22,503 nucleotides of DNA from JAVBTT01 sp031550325. Its GTDB lineage: Bacteria; Bacillota; Clostridia; Oscillospirales; UBA929. The first letter of the stretch is position 1, and each line of letters begins with the position of its first letter. A program made the translations under genes and the position numbers. The stretch spans positions 1 to 22,503 of the forward strand of contig JAVBOR010000034.1 in NCBI GenBank assembly GCA_031550325.1, written 5' to 3'. The notes under the pieces were generated by a model, which worked only from the letters and a program-made list of their open reading frames with translations, made no database searches and was not told the origin of the DNA. Shown here piece after piece: positions 14,951-22,473 of the stretch.

Positions 14951-15801
14951 TGGACGGCGTCATCCTGAAGGGCGTCGGCGGTTTTTACACGGTGCGCACC
15001 GAGAGAGGGCCGGTTCAGTGCCGGGCGCGCGGCAAGTTTAGGCTGCAAAAGATTACGCCGCTTCCTGGAGACCATGTGGATGTGGATGTGCTGGCCGACG
15101 GTTCGGGATGGCTTCGCGAGATTCACGCGCGAAAAAATGTCTTCACCCGTCCGCCGGTGTGCAACCTGGACGCGCTCGTGCTGGTCATTTCGCAGGCCAT
15201 TCCGCGAAGCGACGCCTATCTGGTCGATCGAATGACCGTGACGGCCGCGCGCCAGAATATCGAGGCGATCCTCTGCGTGAACAAAACAGACCTCGACGCG
15301 GCCGAGGAACTCATCAAAACTTACACCCTGGCGGGTTTTCGCGTTTTACCAGTCAGCGCCGAGACCGGCGAGGGCGTGCCGCAGCTTGCCAACGCCATCG
15401 CAGGGGCTGTGGTGGCGTTTACGGGCAACTCCGGCGTGGGGAAATCTGCGCTGCTCAACCGCCTGGACAACACCGAGTCCCATCTGACCGGCGAGGTCAG
15501 CGTCCGATTGGGGCGAGGTCGTCACACGACGCGCCATGTGGAGCTGTTTCAGCTGCCGCAGGGAACGCTTGTCGCGGATACGCCGGGGTTTTCGGCGTTG
15601 GATGCCGCGCATGAGCTGCCAAGGGCCGAGCTGGCGGCGTGTTTCATTGACTTTCTCCCGTATTTGGGGCATTGCCGCTTTACCGGCTGCCTGCACGAGG
15701 GCGTCCTGGGCTGCGCCGTGGCCGAGGCGGTTGACCTCGGGCACATTGCGCGCAGCCGCTATGACAGCTATAAAAAGCTGCTGGGCGGCGCCGGCCGCTG
15801 A
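14950..15801 (+). CDS. rsgA: Ribosome small subunit-dependent GTPase A (RsgA/YjeQ)
   Basis: Circularly permuted GTPase that checks late maturation of the 30S subunit and responds to (p)ppGpp. An N-terminal OB-fold (about 1-68) is followed by permuted G motifs: NKTD (G4, 111-114), then GNSGVGKS (G1, 159-166), then DTPG (G3, 210-213). The switch stretch RLGRGRHTTRHVEL is present. The zinc-binding end uses C242, C247, H249 and C255 in GHCRFTGCLHEGVLGC. The 283 residues are about 10 shorter than usual, mostly at the ends. The ATG overlaps the prkC stop by one base. It is the last gene of the run; the rpe and thiamine pyrophosphokinase genes that often follow rsgA are missing. Confidence 0.95.
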   Translation: MDGVILKGVGGFYTVRTERGPVQCRARGKFRLQKITPLPGDHVDVDVLADGSGWLREIHARKNVFTRPPVCNLDALVLVISQAIPRSDAYLVDRMTVTAARQNIEAILCVNKTDLDAAEELIKTYTLAGFRVLPVSAETGEGVPQLANAIAGAVVAFTGNSGVGKSALLNRLDNTESHLTGEVSVRLGRGRHTTRHVELFQLPQGTLVADTPGFSALDAAHELPRAELAACFIDFLPYLGHCRFTGCLHEGVLGCAVAEAVDLGHIARSRYDSYKKLLGGAGR

Positions 15802-15908
15802 GCGTCCTTCCTGCCGGAGCGCGTCACCGCTCGCCTTCGCGTTGAAAGGCGGCTTGTGCGCCTTTGCCGTTTCGCGCGGACAAAAGGGCCGTTTTGGGGA
15901 ATGCTTAG

Positions 15909-15938
15909 AGTGCCGCGCTGTGTCTGCGGCACTTTTTT
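15909..15938 (+). terminator. Intrinsic terminator of the cdaA-rsgA gene run
   Basis: An 8-bp perfect stem (AGTGCCGC 15909-15916 with GCGGCACT 15926-15933), a 9-base loop and six T (15933-15938) overlapping the stem end make a classic Rho-independent terminator. It sits 107 bases after the rsgA stop and separates the 17-gene run from the next unit. Confidence 0.88.
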
Positions 15939-16033
15939 GGTATCTATATTGCCGAACTTTACGAGATGCTTGATTGAAATGTCGAGATTATTTTGGGTGT
16001 TTGCTCTGAAAATATAGTAATCTGTGCAAAACT

Positions 16034-16043
16034 GTGATATACT
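16034..16043 (+). promoter_or_regulatory. Candidate extended -10 promoter for the GGDEF-EAL/tldDE unit
   Basis: TATACT (16038-16043) is preceded by TGTGA, giving the TGn extended -10 context, within the only AT-rich part of the gap. No good -35 box is seen at 15-19 bases upstream. Transcription would start near 16050, giving a leader of about 135 bases before the TTG start codon. Confidence 0.4.
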
Positions 16044-16090
16044 GTCTGAAAACTTGGGAGTTCTGTGGAATTACGCAGCTATCGTTCACC

Positions 16091-16146
16091 GCCGGCGAGT
16101 TTCCCGGCCGATATTCCCCGGCGCGCCATGCAGGGAGCAATCTCCC
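16091..16146 (+). promoter_or_regulatory. Structured 5' leader segment with two hairpins
   Basis: GCCGG (16091-16095) pairs with CCGGC (16104-16108), and GGGAG (16133-16137) pairs with CTCCC (16142-16146). CCGG-type blocks recur between them, so longer alternative pairings are possible. The sequence does not match the c-di-GMP riboswitch classes I know. Whether it regulates anything is unproven. Confidence 0.3.
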
Positions 16147-16185
16147 GGATGACGGCGATCTTTCAAAAATGAGGGGGGACATGAC

Positions 16186-19100
16186 TTGGAGCGAGACGCG
16201 TTGCTCGAAAAAACATTGTTCCTGCTGCGCTGCCGCCTGGAGACGGATGGAGAAGCTTGCGCCTGTCTTGACCGCAGACTGAACCAAATGCCCGTATTTG
16301 CCGCGATTGTCGGCCTGGACGGCCACATGATCTATCGCAACAAGCGGCAGAGGTCCCGTCCGCTTCCGCCCGTCTGGCTGGAGAAAGAGTACGCCGCCGA
16401 GGTGTACCAGACGGGCGACGAGCCAGTTTGGTACCGGGTTACGCGCGGGGAAGAAGAAACTCTTTTTTTTGTTGGCGCCGAGGTGCAGCAGGAGGTTTTT
16501 CGCGCGCCCATGGAGGAGGCGCTGACCGAGTCGGCGCGCCTGACCGACATTGTGGACAACTCTCCCATCGTCACGCTGATGGCCATCCCGCAGCACCGGC
16601 ACGACGTGCTGTTCGTGTCTGCCAATGTGGAGCGCTACGGCTATGTGCGCGACCGCTTTTACGAGGGGCGGCTCAGCTGGCTGGATCTGGTCCATCCAGA
16701 CGACCGGACGGGCTATCTGGACGATATGCGCAGGTTTATGGCCGCGTTTGTACGTTTTTCCCACCAATACCGCATTCGCACGGTCGACGGACATGTCTGC
16801 ACCATCCAGGCCGACATGACGGTGATGCGCGACGAGCAGGGGGTGGCGCGCTACTATGAGGGCACGGTGACCGACGTCACCGCCCAGGCCGAGCTGGCCA
16901 AAGAGCTGGAACAAAAGGTTGCCGAGTCCGAGGGCCGGATGAAGCGCATTCTCGGGTTTGGCGAGCAGGAGCTTGACGACCGCGCGCTGTGGGAACTGGC
17001 GCCCGACTCGATGCTGCGGCGGCATCTGATTCAGATCTCTCAGCAGTACGGGGTCTACTCGGCGCTCGTCAACAGGCAGGGTGAGATTGTCCTTGAGCCC
17101 GTGGAGTCCCCCGAGTTTGACGGCGTTGGCGACGCGGAGCTCAAGCAGATCCGCGCCGAGCTCTGCCAAACGGTGCGCGGGGCCGATGACGAGCCGTTTA
17201 CGGTGATCCGCTGCCCTGAAACCGGCCTTGTGTACGGTTTGCTTGCGCTTCACCACGGAGGCGTTTCGCTGGGGCACTGCTTTTTTGGACAGGTGCGCTC
17301 AGGGGATGTGGACGAGGCGCTCATCGCGCGCACAGCCGAAAGGCGGTCGATGAACGCCCGCACGCTTGCGCGAAGCGTGCGCAAGTGCACCGCGACGACC
17401 CTTGGGAGTTTTGGGGAGACCTGTGAAATTGAATCGCTGAACCTCAACAGTTATTTTGAGGCCAGCGCCAAGACTCTGAGTCTGCTGCGGCAGGTTGAGG
17501 AGACCCGCGTCACCCGAAAAATGGCGGACAGGGACTACACTGGCCAGCTTTTGGTCAATCGCCTGATCTCCCGTCTGTACGACGCGCCAAGCATGGACGA
17601 GGCCATTTCGGAAATTCTGGCTCTGGTCGGCGAAAGCCTGCGGTTTTCCCACACCTGCCTGTACGAGCCCGACGCCGAGGGCCGCATGCACATGACGCAT
17701 GAGTGGAGCAACGGCGATATGCTGCGGCTGCCGGCCCAGGCGCGGCTGGTTTCCGACCTTAACCAGCTGCTGCCCGACAAGCGGTCCATGCAGGTGATCG
17801 CGGCCGAAAACAGCCCCTTGCTGGAGCAGATTGGGGCGCTCAGGGCCTGCAATGCGCCCGTCGTGCACAACGGCGAGATTTGCGGCGTGATTTCCCTGAT
17901 TGAGTGCGTGCCGACGATCAACTGGTCGCGTGACCGGTTTGACGTGTACGGCAACATCTTCCGGGTTCTAAGCTGCGCCTGCGTCTGGAAAACCACGCGC
18001 GAGCGCGCGGCGCTTTCGGTCGAGTCGCTCGGCGGCGTGCTGGAAAATCTCAATTCGCTTGTCTATGTCATGGACTACCACACGCAAAATCTTCTGTTTG
18101 CCAACACCAGCCTGCTCGACGTGCTCGGGGAGGATCGGAGCTGCATCGGCAAACCCATATGGACGGTTCTCAACGTCCAGAAGGATGACGAGGCGCATTC
18201 CTCGGACGCCGACGGCGCAGGCGAAATGTTTTTGTATGGACGGTGGTATAAATCCACCTCGAGCGTCATCAGCTGGATTGACGGGCGAAAGGCGCAAATT
18301 GTCTGCCTGTACGACATTCACGACATCAAGACCAAGGAGCTGCAAATAGAGTTTGCGGCCAATCACGACGCGCTGCTGGGCGTGTTTAACCGCCGCAAGT
18401 TTGAGGTGGATCTGCGTGAGGCGCTCAAGCACGCCGAGGTGATGCCGGGCGCGCTGGTGCTTCTGGATCTGGACGACTTTAAGTATATTAACGACGCGTT
18501 TGGGCATGACAAAGGGGACGAGGTGCTCAAGCGGTTTGTACACGTTTTGCTGACCGTATTTGTCGACGATGTTTACCGGTACGGCGGGGATGAGTTCATG
18601 GTGCTCCTGCGGGGCGTCGACGCCACCGAGCTGCGCGAGCTGATCAATCTCGCGCTGCAAATGCTGCGCGCGGGAGGCGAGGACGACGTGGGCTGCACGG
18701 CCAGCATCGGCATCGCGCGGTTTCCCCAGGACGGACACGATGTGCACGACATTCTGCGCAGCGTCGACATGGCCATGTACACGGCAAAACGCGAGGGAAA
18801 GGGCACGGCGGTGTTCTTTACGTCCCGCATGGACGTGGCAGTTCCCCGTACGATCAGCCTGGAGCAGAGGCTTCGCGAGGAGGTTGCGCTGGGCTGCCCG
18901 AACTTCGAGCTGGAATATCAGCCGGTTTTTGGAACGACCGGCGGAAAAATCGACAGCGCCGAGGCGCTGCTGCGCTGGTATCTGCCCGGCGTGGGCACCG
19001 TGATGCCCGATGAGTTTATTGGCATGGCTGAAATGCTGGGCCTTGTCCACACGGTAGGCACGTTTGTGCTGGAGCGCGCGGTGCGCGACATCCTGACGCT

Positions 19101-19620
19101 GCGGCGAAACGGGCTGGACATTATCGTGTCTGCCAATCTGTTTATTCGCCAGATGCAGAGCGACCGTCTGGCCGAACGCGTGCTGCAGGTGCTCAAGCAG
19201 GCCGGGTGCCCGGCCCAAAACCTTATGCTGGAGATCACCGAGGACATGTCGCTGTACGATCACCGCCGAAAAGTCAGCCAGTTTGCCAAGCTCAAGGAGA
19301 TGGGCGTGCTGGTGTGCGCCGACAAATTTGGAACAGGGCAGAGCTCTCCGGCCAACTTGCGGGAAGGGCTTTGGAATGTGATCAAATTTGACCGCGAGGT
19401 TGTGCGGAAGATGCTGGCCGATCCCTATTACCGCGCGTTTGTCCGCACGCGCATCAAGGTCGCGCACGCGGCCGGGGTAAATACCTGCGCCGAGGGCGTT
19501 GAGGTGGATGAACAGCGCGCGCTTCTGGCAGCGTTTGAATGCGACTATTTCCAGGGACACCTGATCGACGCTGCCATGCCGCTTCCCGATTTGATTCAGA
19601 AGTATGCACGAAAGGGTTGA
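16186..19620 (+). CDS. Multi-sensor GGDEF-EAL protein (c-di-GMP synthesis/turnover)
   Basis: A soluble protein of 1144 residues with no membrane segment. Domain order by eye: an uncertain N-terminal region (1-115), PAS (about 119-232), short coiled coil, a PocR-like sensor (about 266-375, with CPETGLVYGLLALHHGG...FFGQV), GAF (about 456-605), a second PAS-like domain (about 617-714), GGDEF (about 721-882) and EAL (about 890-1140). The cyclase motif GGDEF is intact at 800-804, but the usual RxxD inhibitory site before it reads VFVD. The phosphodiesterase domain keeps EAL (926-928), LEITE, K1067 and E1103, but the DDFGTG motif reads DKFGTG (D1046, K1047). Net activity is therefore unclear. The start is TTG with GAGGGGGG (16171-16178) seven bases upstream; an in-frame stop at 16150 excludes a longer form. 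tldD starts four bases later. Confidence 0.9.
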   Translation: MERDALLEKTLFLLRCRLETDGEACACLDRRLNQMPVFAAIVGLDGHMIYRNKRQRSRPLPPVWLEKEYAAEVYQTGDEPVWYRVTRGEEETLFFVGAEVQQEVFRAPMEEALTESARLTDIVDNSPIVTLMAIPQHRHDVLFVSANVERYGYVRDRFYEGRLSWLDLVHPDDRTGYLDDMRRFMAAFVRFSHQYRIRTVDGHVCTIQADMTVMRDEQGVARYYEGTVTDVTAQAELAKELEQKVAESEGRMKRILGFGEQELDDRALWELAPDSMLRRHLIQISQQYGVYSALVNRQGEIVLEPVESPEFDGVGDAELKQIRAELCQTVRGADDEPFTVIRCPETGLVYGLLALHHGGVSLGHCFFGQVRSGDVDEALIARTAERRSMNARTLARSVRKCTATTLGSFGETCEIESLNLNSYFEASAKTLSLLRQVEETRVTRKMADRDYTGQLLVNRLISRLYDAPSMDEAISEILALVGESLRFSHTCLYEPDAEGRMHMTHEWSNGDMLRLPAQARLVSDLNQLLPDKRSMQVIAAENSPLLEQIGALRACNAPVVHNGEICGVISLIECVPTINWSRDRFDVYGNIFRVLSCACVWKTTRERAALSVESLGGVLENLNSLVYVMDYHTQNLLFANTSLLDVLGEDRSCIGKPIWTVLNVQKDDEAHSSDADGAGEMFLYGRWYKSTSSVISWIDGRKAQIVCLYDIHDIKTKELQIEFAANHDALLGVFNRRKFEVDLREALKHAEVMPGALVLLDLDDFKYINDAFGHDKGDEVLKRFVHVLLTVFVDDVYRYGGDEFMVLLRGVDATELRELINLALQMLRAGGEDDVGCTASIGIARFPQDGHDVHDILRSVDMAMYTAKREGKGTAVFFTSRMDVAVPRTISLEQRLREEVALGCPNFELEYQPVFGTTGGKIDSAEALLRWYLPGVGTVMPDEFIGMAEMLGLVHTVGTFVLERAVRDILTLRRNGLDIIVSANLFIRQMQSDRLAERVLQVLKQAGCPAQNLMLEITEDMSLYDHRRKVSQFAKLKEMGVLVCADKFGTGQSSPANLREGLWNVIKFDREVVRKMLADPYYRAFVRTRIKVAHAAGVNTCAEGVEVDEQRALLAAFECDYFQGHLIDAAMPLPDLIQKYARKG

Positions 19621-19624
19621 AATC

Positions 19625-21007
19625 ATGAATATCCACGATTTAAACGCGCTTAAGCAGGAGATCCCGGGCTATGGCGAGCTGCGAGTGCATGAGAACACGC
19701 AGGAGCTCATCCGCATGACCGCGGGAAATCTTGTGTCCAACACGGCGGTACAGACAGGGGGAGTCTCGGCCAGAGTGTGCCGGGACGGGAGCTGGGGCAT
19801 GGCGTCCTCGCCCTTGAAAACTCAGGATGATTTGCGCGCGGTGCTCAAGGCGGCCGGTGAAAACGCGGCCTTTCTGGCCTCGCGCGTGCCCAAAGAGCAG
19901 CTTGCGCTGCCCGGAAGACCCGGAACGGGCCACCATGACTTTCACACGAAGGAGAGCCGTGTGACCCCCAAGGACAAGCTGGACTTTATCCGCGCGCTGG
20001 ACGACTACATGCTCAGCCGCTACCCCGATCTGCTCAGCCGCTTTATCCTGTTCAGAGGGTTCCACCAGGAAAAATGGCTGGTCACCGGCGACGGAACCCA
20101 GAGCTATTTCTATGTGCCGCGCACACACATTTATTTTGGCATGACCGTCGACAAGGACGGGACGCCCATCGATCTGATGGCGCGGACAATCGGCGGACTG
20201 GGAGAGTTTGAGGACTTTTTCGGCGATCCCAAGAGGCTGTATGGCGAGATGGACGCGCTGTATGAAACCGTGATGAAAAAGCGCGAGGGCAAATTTGCCG
20301 AGGCCGGTCTCAAGGAGTGCATCCTCGCGCCCGACCTTGCCGGCATCCTCGCCCATGAGGCCGTCGGCCACACCGTGGAGAGCGACCTGGTGCAGGCGGG
20401 GTCGGTAGCGGCAGATCTGCTCGGAAAACAGGTCGCTGCGGAGTGTATCTCCATGGTGGACTACGCCCATCACGCGTTTGGCGAGATTTGCCCTGTCCCC
20501 GTGTTCATCGACGACGAGGGCGTGGCCGCCGAGGACGCCGTGCTGATTGAGGGCGGCATCCTCAAAGGATACATGCACAACCGCCAGACCGCGCAAAAAT
20601 ACGGCGTTCCGCCCACGGGAAACGCGCGCGCGTTCGCCTTTAACGACGAGCCTCTGGTTCGGATGCGCAACACCTGCATTTTACCCGGAAAGAGCAAGCT
20701 CGAGGACATGATCGCCTCTGTGCAGGACGGCTACTATCTGAGCCACCCCAACAATGGGCAGGCCGACACGACCGGCGAGTTTATGTTTGGCGTGACCATG
20801 GGCTACGAGATTAAAAACGGCAAGCTCGGCGCGGCCATTTTGGACACCACGGTCACGGGCGTGGCCTTTGAAATGCTCAAAAGCGTCACGGCCGTCAGCG
20901 ATGACCTCGAATGGGTCTCGTCGGGCTTCTGCGGAAAGAAGCAGCCGGCGTCGGTGGGCATGGGCGGCCCGGCCATTCAATGCAAAATCAATGTGGGGGG
21001 CGTATAA
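19625..21007 (+). CDS. tldD: TldD family metalloprotease subunit
   Basis: TldD is the catalytic subunit of the TldD/TldE zinc protease, which degrades unfolded or leader peptides, including those of modified peptides (RiPPs) in several bacteria. The zinc motif HEAVGH is at 244-249 (ligands H244 and H249, catalytic E245). The late cysteine C436 in SSGFCGKKQP matches the position of the conserved metal-ligand cysteine near the C-terminus of E. coli TldD. The length is 460 residues. I prefer the ATG at 19625, eight bases after AAAGGG (19611-19616), over one at 19604 inside the preceding gene. It follows the GGDEF-EAL gene by four bases and precedes tldE by one, so the three are likely co-transcribed. 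No RiPP precursor or modifying enzyme is in view. Confidence 0.93.
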   Translation: MNIHDLNALKQEIPGYGELRVHENTQELIRMTAGNLVSNTAVQTGGVSARVCRDGSWGMASSPLKTQDDLRAVLKAAGENAAFLASRVPKEQLALPGRPGTGHHDFHTKESRVTPKDKLDFIRALDDYMLSRYPDLLSRFILFRGFHQEKWLVTGDGTQSYFYVPRTHIYFGMTVDKDGTPIDLMARTIGGLGEFEDFFGDPKRLYGEMDALYETVMKKREGKFAEAGLKECILAPDLAGILAHEAVGHTVESDLVQAGSVAADLLGKQVAAECISMVDYAHHAFGEICPVPVFIDDEGVAAEDAVLIEGGILKGYMHNRQTAQKYGVPPTGNARAFAFNDEPLVRMRNTCILPGKSKLEDMIASVQDGYYLSHPNNGQADTTGEFMFGVTMGYEIKNGKLGAAILDTTVTGVAFEMLKSVTAVSDDLEWVSSGFCGKKQPASVGMGGPAIQCKINVGGV

Positions 21008-21008
21008 T

Positions 21009-22304
21009 ATGTGTTTGACCGAACTGACGGACGCCTGTCTGAACGAGCTGAAGCTGGCCGGCGCGCAGGCGGCGCAGGTGAGCGTGGCGAGACACGAAAA
21101 AAAGGAAGTCAATCTGGAAAACGGAGAGTTTTCCCTTCTGCGTACGACGTATAACCTTGAGGTCGCGTTGACAGCGCTGCTCGGCGGCCGCAAGGGCTCG
21201 GTGGTGATCAACCAGTCCGACGAGCAGTCGGTGCGCAAGGCTGCGGCGGACGCCGTTGAACTGGCGCGCGCCTCGCAGGACGACGAGGCCAATCAGATCG
21301 CCGACCTTGAGGACGGGCAGGACAGCTTCAGCGACGGGCCGCAGGAGCCCGATCTGCCAAAGATGTACGAGCGGCTGAATGAACTGCTGGCCGAAACGCG
21401 CCGCAGGTGCCCGAAGGTGACTCTGCTGGAGGGCTTTGTTGCCCACGACGCGGGCGAGAGCCTGCTGCGCAACACCAACGGAGTGTCGCTGGAGAGCAGG
21501 GAAGGACGCTATACGGTCAACGTCTCGTTCTTGGCCAAGGATGGCGAAAGGGCCTCCTCGATTTCCGGAACGGGCGCCGTGACACGCGACCTGGACACGC
21601 CGCTGTGGGAACTGGCCGGGATCGGCATGCTGATTGAGCAAAACGAGAAGGAGCTGGAAGCGCGCTCGATCTCAGAGAAATTTGAGGGCGACGTTGTGCT
21701 GTCGCCGACGGCGCTGACCGAGTTTTTGATGATGTACTGCGGATGCTATCTCACCGACCGCCCGCTGATCGCGGGCAGCAGTGTGCTGAAGGACAAGCTG
21801 GGGCAAAGAGTCGCGTCCGAGTGCATAAGCCTTGTGTCCGATCCGCAGGACAAAACACTTGTCTCCTCGCCTGTCACCTCGGAGGGCTACCGAGCCAAGC
21901 CCATGACGATCTTTGAAAACGGCGTTCTCAAGAGCTTTATCCTCTCTCAGTACGGCGCGAACAAGACAGGGCGCGCGCGTTCGGGCAACTTTGGGGATAA
22001 CGCCTGTGTCAGGCCCGGCGGGCAGACGCTGGACGAGCTTGTCGGGGGCGTAAAACGCGGCGTTCTGGTGGGCCGTTTTTCGGGCGGAATGCCGGGCGAC
22101 AACGGCGACTTTTCGGGCGTGGCCAAGAACAGCTTTTTCATCGAGGACGGCAAGGTCACGGTTCCCGTGACCGAAACCATGATATCCGGAAACCTGCGCG
22201 CGCTGTTTGACAGCGTTGCGGGAATATCGCGAGAGACGATTTCCACGGGGGACATGCGTCAGCCGTGGGTTTGGTGCAAGGGCATTGTCATTTCAGGCGC
22301 ATGA
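21009..22304 (+). CDS. pmbA: TldE/PmbA family metalloprotease subunit
   Basis: This is the partner of TldD; the heterodimer forms a closed chamber that admits extended peptides. Family sequence is visible throughout the 431 residues: an N-terminal stretch (VSVARHEKKEVNLENGEF), the middle SLESREGRYTVNVS, and the C-terminal block with SGNFGDNACVRPGG and GRFSGGMPGDNGDFSGVAKNSFFIEDGK. As expected for TldE, the HExxxH zinc motif is missing (VLSPTALTEFLMMY in that place), so catalysis relies on TldD. The ATG at 21009 comes one base after the tldD stop, with a G-rich run (20995-21000) upstream. The reading frame is open further back through tldD but has no family sequence there. Confidence 0.92.
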   Translation: MCLTELTDACLNELKLAGAQAAQVSVARHEKKEVNLENGEFSLLRTTYNLEVALTALLGGRKGSVVINQSDEQSVRKAAADAVELARASQDDEANQIADLEDGQDSFSDGPQEPDLPKMYERLNELLAETRRRCPKVTLLEGFVAHDAGESLLRNTNGVSLESREGRYTVNVSFLAKDGERASSISGTGAVTRDLDTPLWELAGIGMLIEQNEKELEARSISEKFEGDVVLSPTALTEFLMMYCGCYLTDRPLIAGSSVLKDKLGQRVASECISLVSDPQDKTLVSSPVTSEGYRAKPMTIFENGVLKSFILSQYGANKTGRARSGNFGDNACVRPGGQTLDELVGGVKRGVLVGRFSGGMPGDNGDFSGVAKNSFFIEDGKVTVPVTETMISGNLRALFDSVAGISRETISTGDMRQPWVWCKGIVISGA

Positions 22305-22317
22305 TGGGCAAAACATG

Positions 22318-22348
22318 GGGCCTTCCCGGATTTACTCCGGGAAGGCCC
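22318..22348. repeat. Strong hairpin after tldE (copy 1 of an inverted pair)
   Basis: A perfect 13-bp stem (GGGCCTTCCCGGA 22318-22330 with TCCGGGAAGGCCC 22336-22348) has a 5-base loop. No T-run follows on the + strand, so it is not a standard terminator by itself. The central 25 bases match, in inverted orientation, the hairpin at 22426-22450 at 21 of 25 positions. Confidence 0.85.
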
Positions 22349-22395
22349 TCAGGCTGTCAAAGAACCTTCGATTTGTCTACAAACGGGAGCAGGAA

Positions 22396-22415
22396 CGCGT
22401 CTTTGTGAAGACGCG
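22396..22415. repeat. Middle hairpin of the post-tldE region
   Basis: CGCGTCTT (22396-22403) and AAGACGCG (22408-22415) form a perfect 8-bp stem with a TGTG loop. It lies between the two related hairpins and has no T-run. Confidence 0.75.
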
Positions 22416-22421
22416 CATTGG

Positions 22422-22473
22422 GTGACTTTCCCGGAGTGAATCCGTGAAAGTCACTTGTGGTTCTAATTTTTTT
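22422..22473 (+). terminator. Hairpin (inverted copy 2) with late T-run, probable terminator of the tldDE unit
   Basis: GTGACTTTC (22422-22430) pairs with GAAAGTCAC (22446-22454); inside, after one mismatch, CGGA pairs with TCCG. Seven T follow at 22467-22473, but 12 bases after the stem, which is farther than usual for intrinsic termination. Termination is plausible but not certain. The rest of the window (22474-22503) is too short to assign; a minus-strand gene could end there. Confidence 0.5.

Larger units (their letters stand above)
15802..16185 (+). other. 384-base intergenic region between rsgA and the GGDEF-EAL gene
   Basis: No gene is supportable here. The first 107 bases are GC-rich and hold a 7-bp hairpin (AAAGGCG 15845-15851 with CGCCTTT 15859-15865) without a T-run. 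An intrinsic terminator follows at 15909-15938. Then comes an AT-rich stretch (about 15933-16065) that contains a candidate extended -10. The last 120 bases are again GC-rich with two short hairpins and form a probable leader. Confidence 0.6.

Noticed and set aside
15802..15973. Read-through of a frame overlapping rsgA into the intergenic region as a small protein
   Set aside because: The frame has no start or ribosome-binding site of its own in the gap, and it crosses the intrinsic terminator at 15909-15938.
16050..16185. A c-di-GMP riboswitch (GEMM type) before the GGDEF-EAL gene
   Set aside because: The characteristic conserved blocks and tetraloop/receptor arrangement of GEMM-I or GEMM-II are not seen.
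16181..16282. A short ATG-started frame just before and inside the GGDEF-EAL gene
   Set aside because: It is only 33 codons, low in recognisable content and overlaps a better-supported start. The ribosome-binding site spacing is also very short (two bases) for this ATG.
17968..19626. A 552-codon minus-strand frame opposite the GGDEF-EAL gene
   Set aside because: It is a shadow of codon bias opposite a clear multi-domain gene, with no recognisable domain. The long minus-strand frames at 15988-17277 and 4110-5381 are rejected for the same reason.
21003..21008. A perfect TATAAT just before tldE as a promoter
   Set aside because: It includes the tldD stop and ends where the tldE start codon begins, so any transcript would start inside tldE; there is also no -35 box at the right distance.
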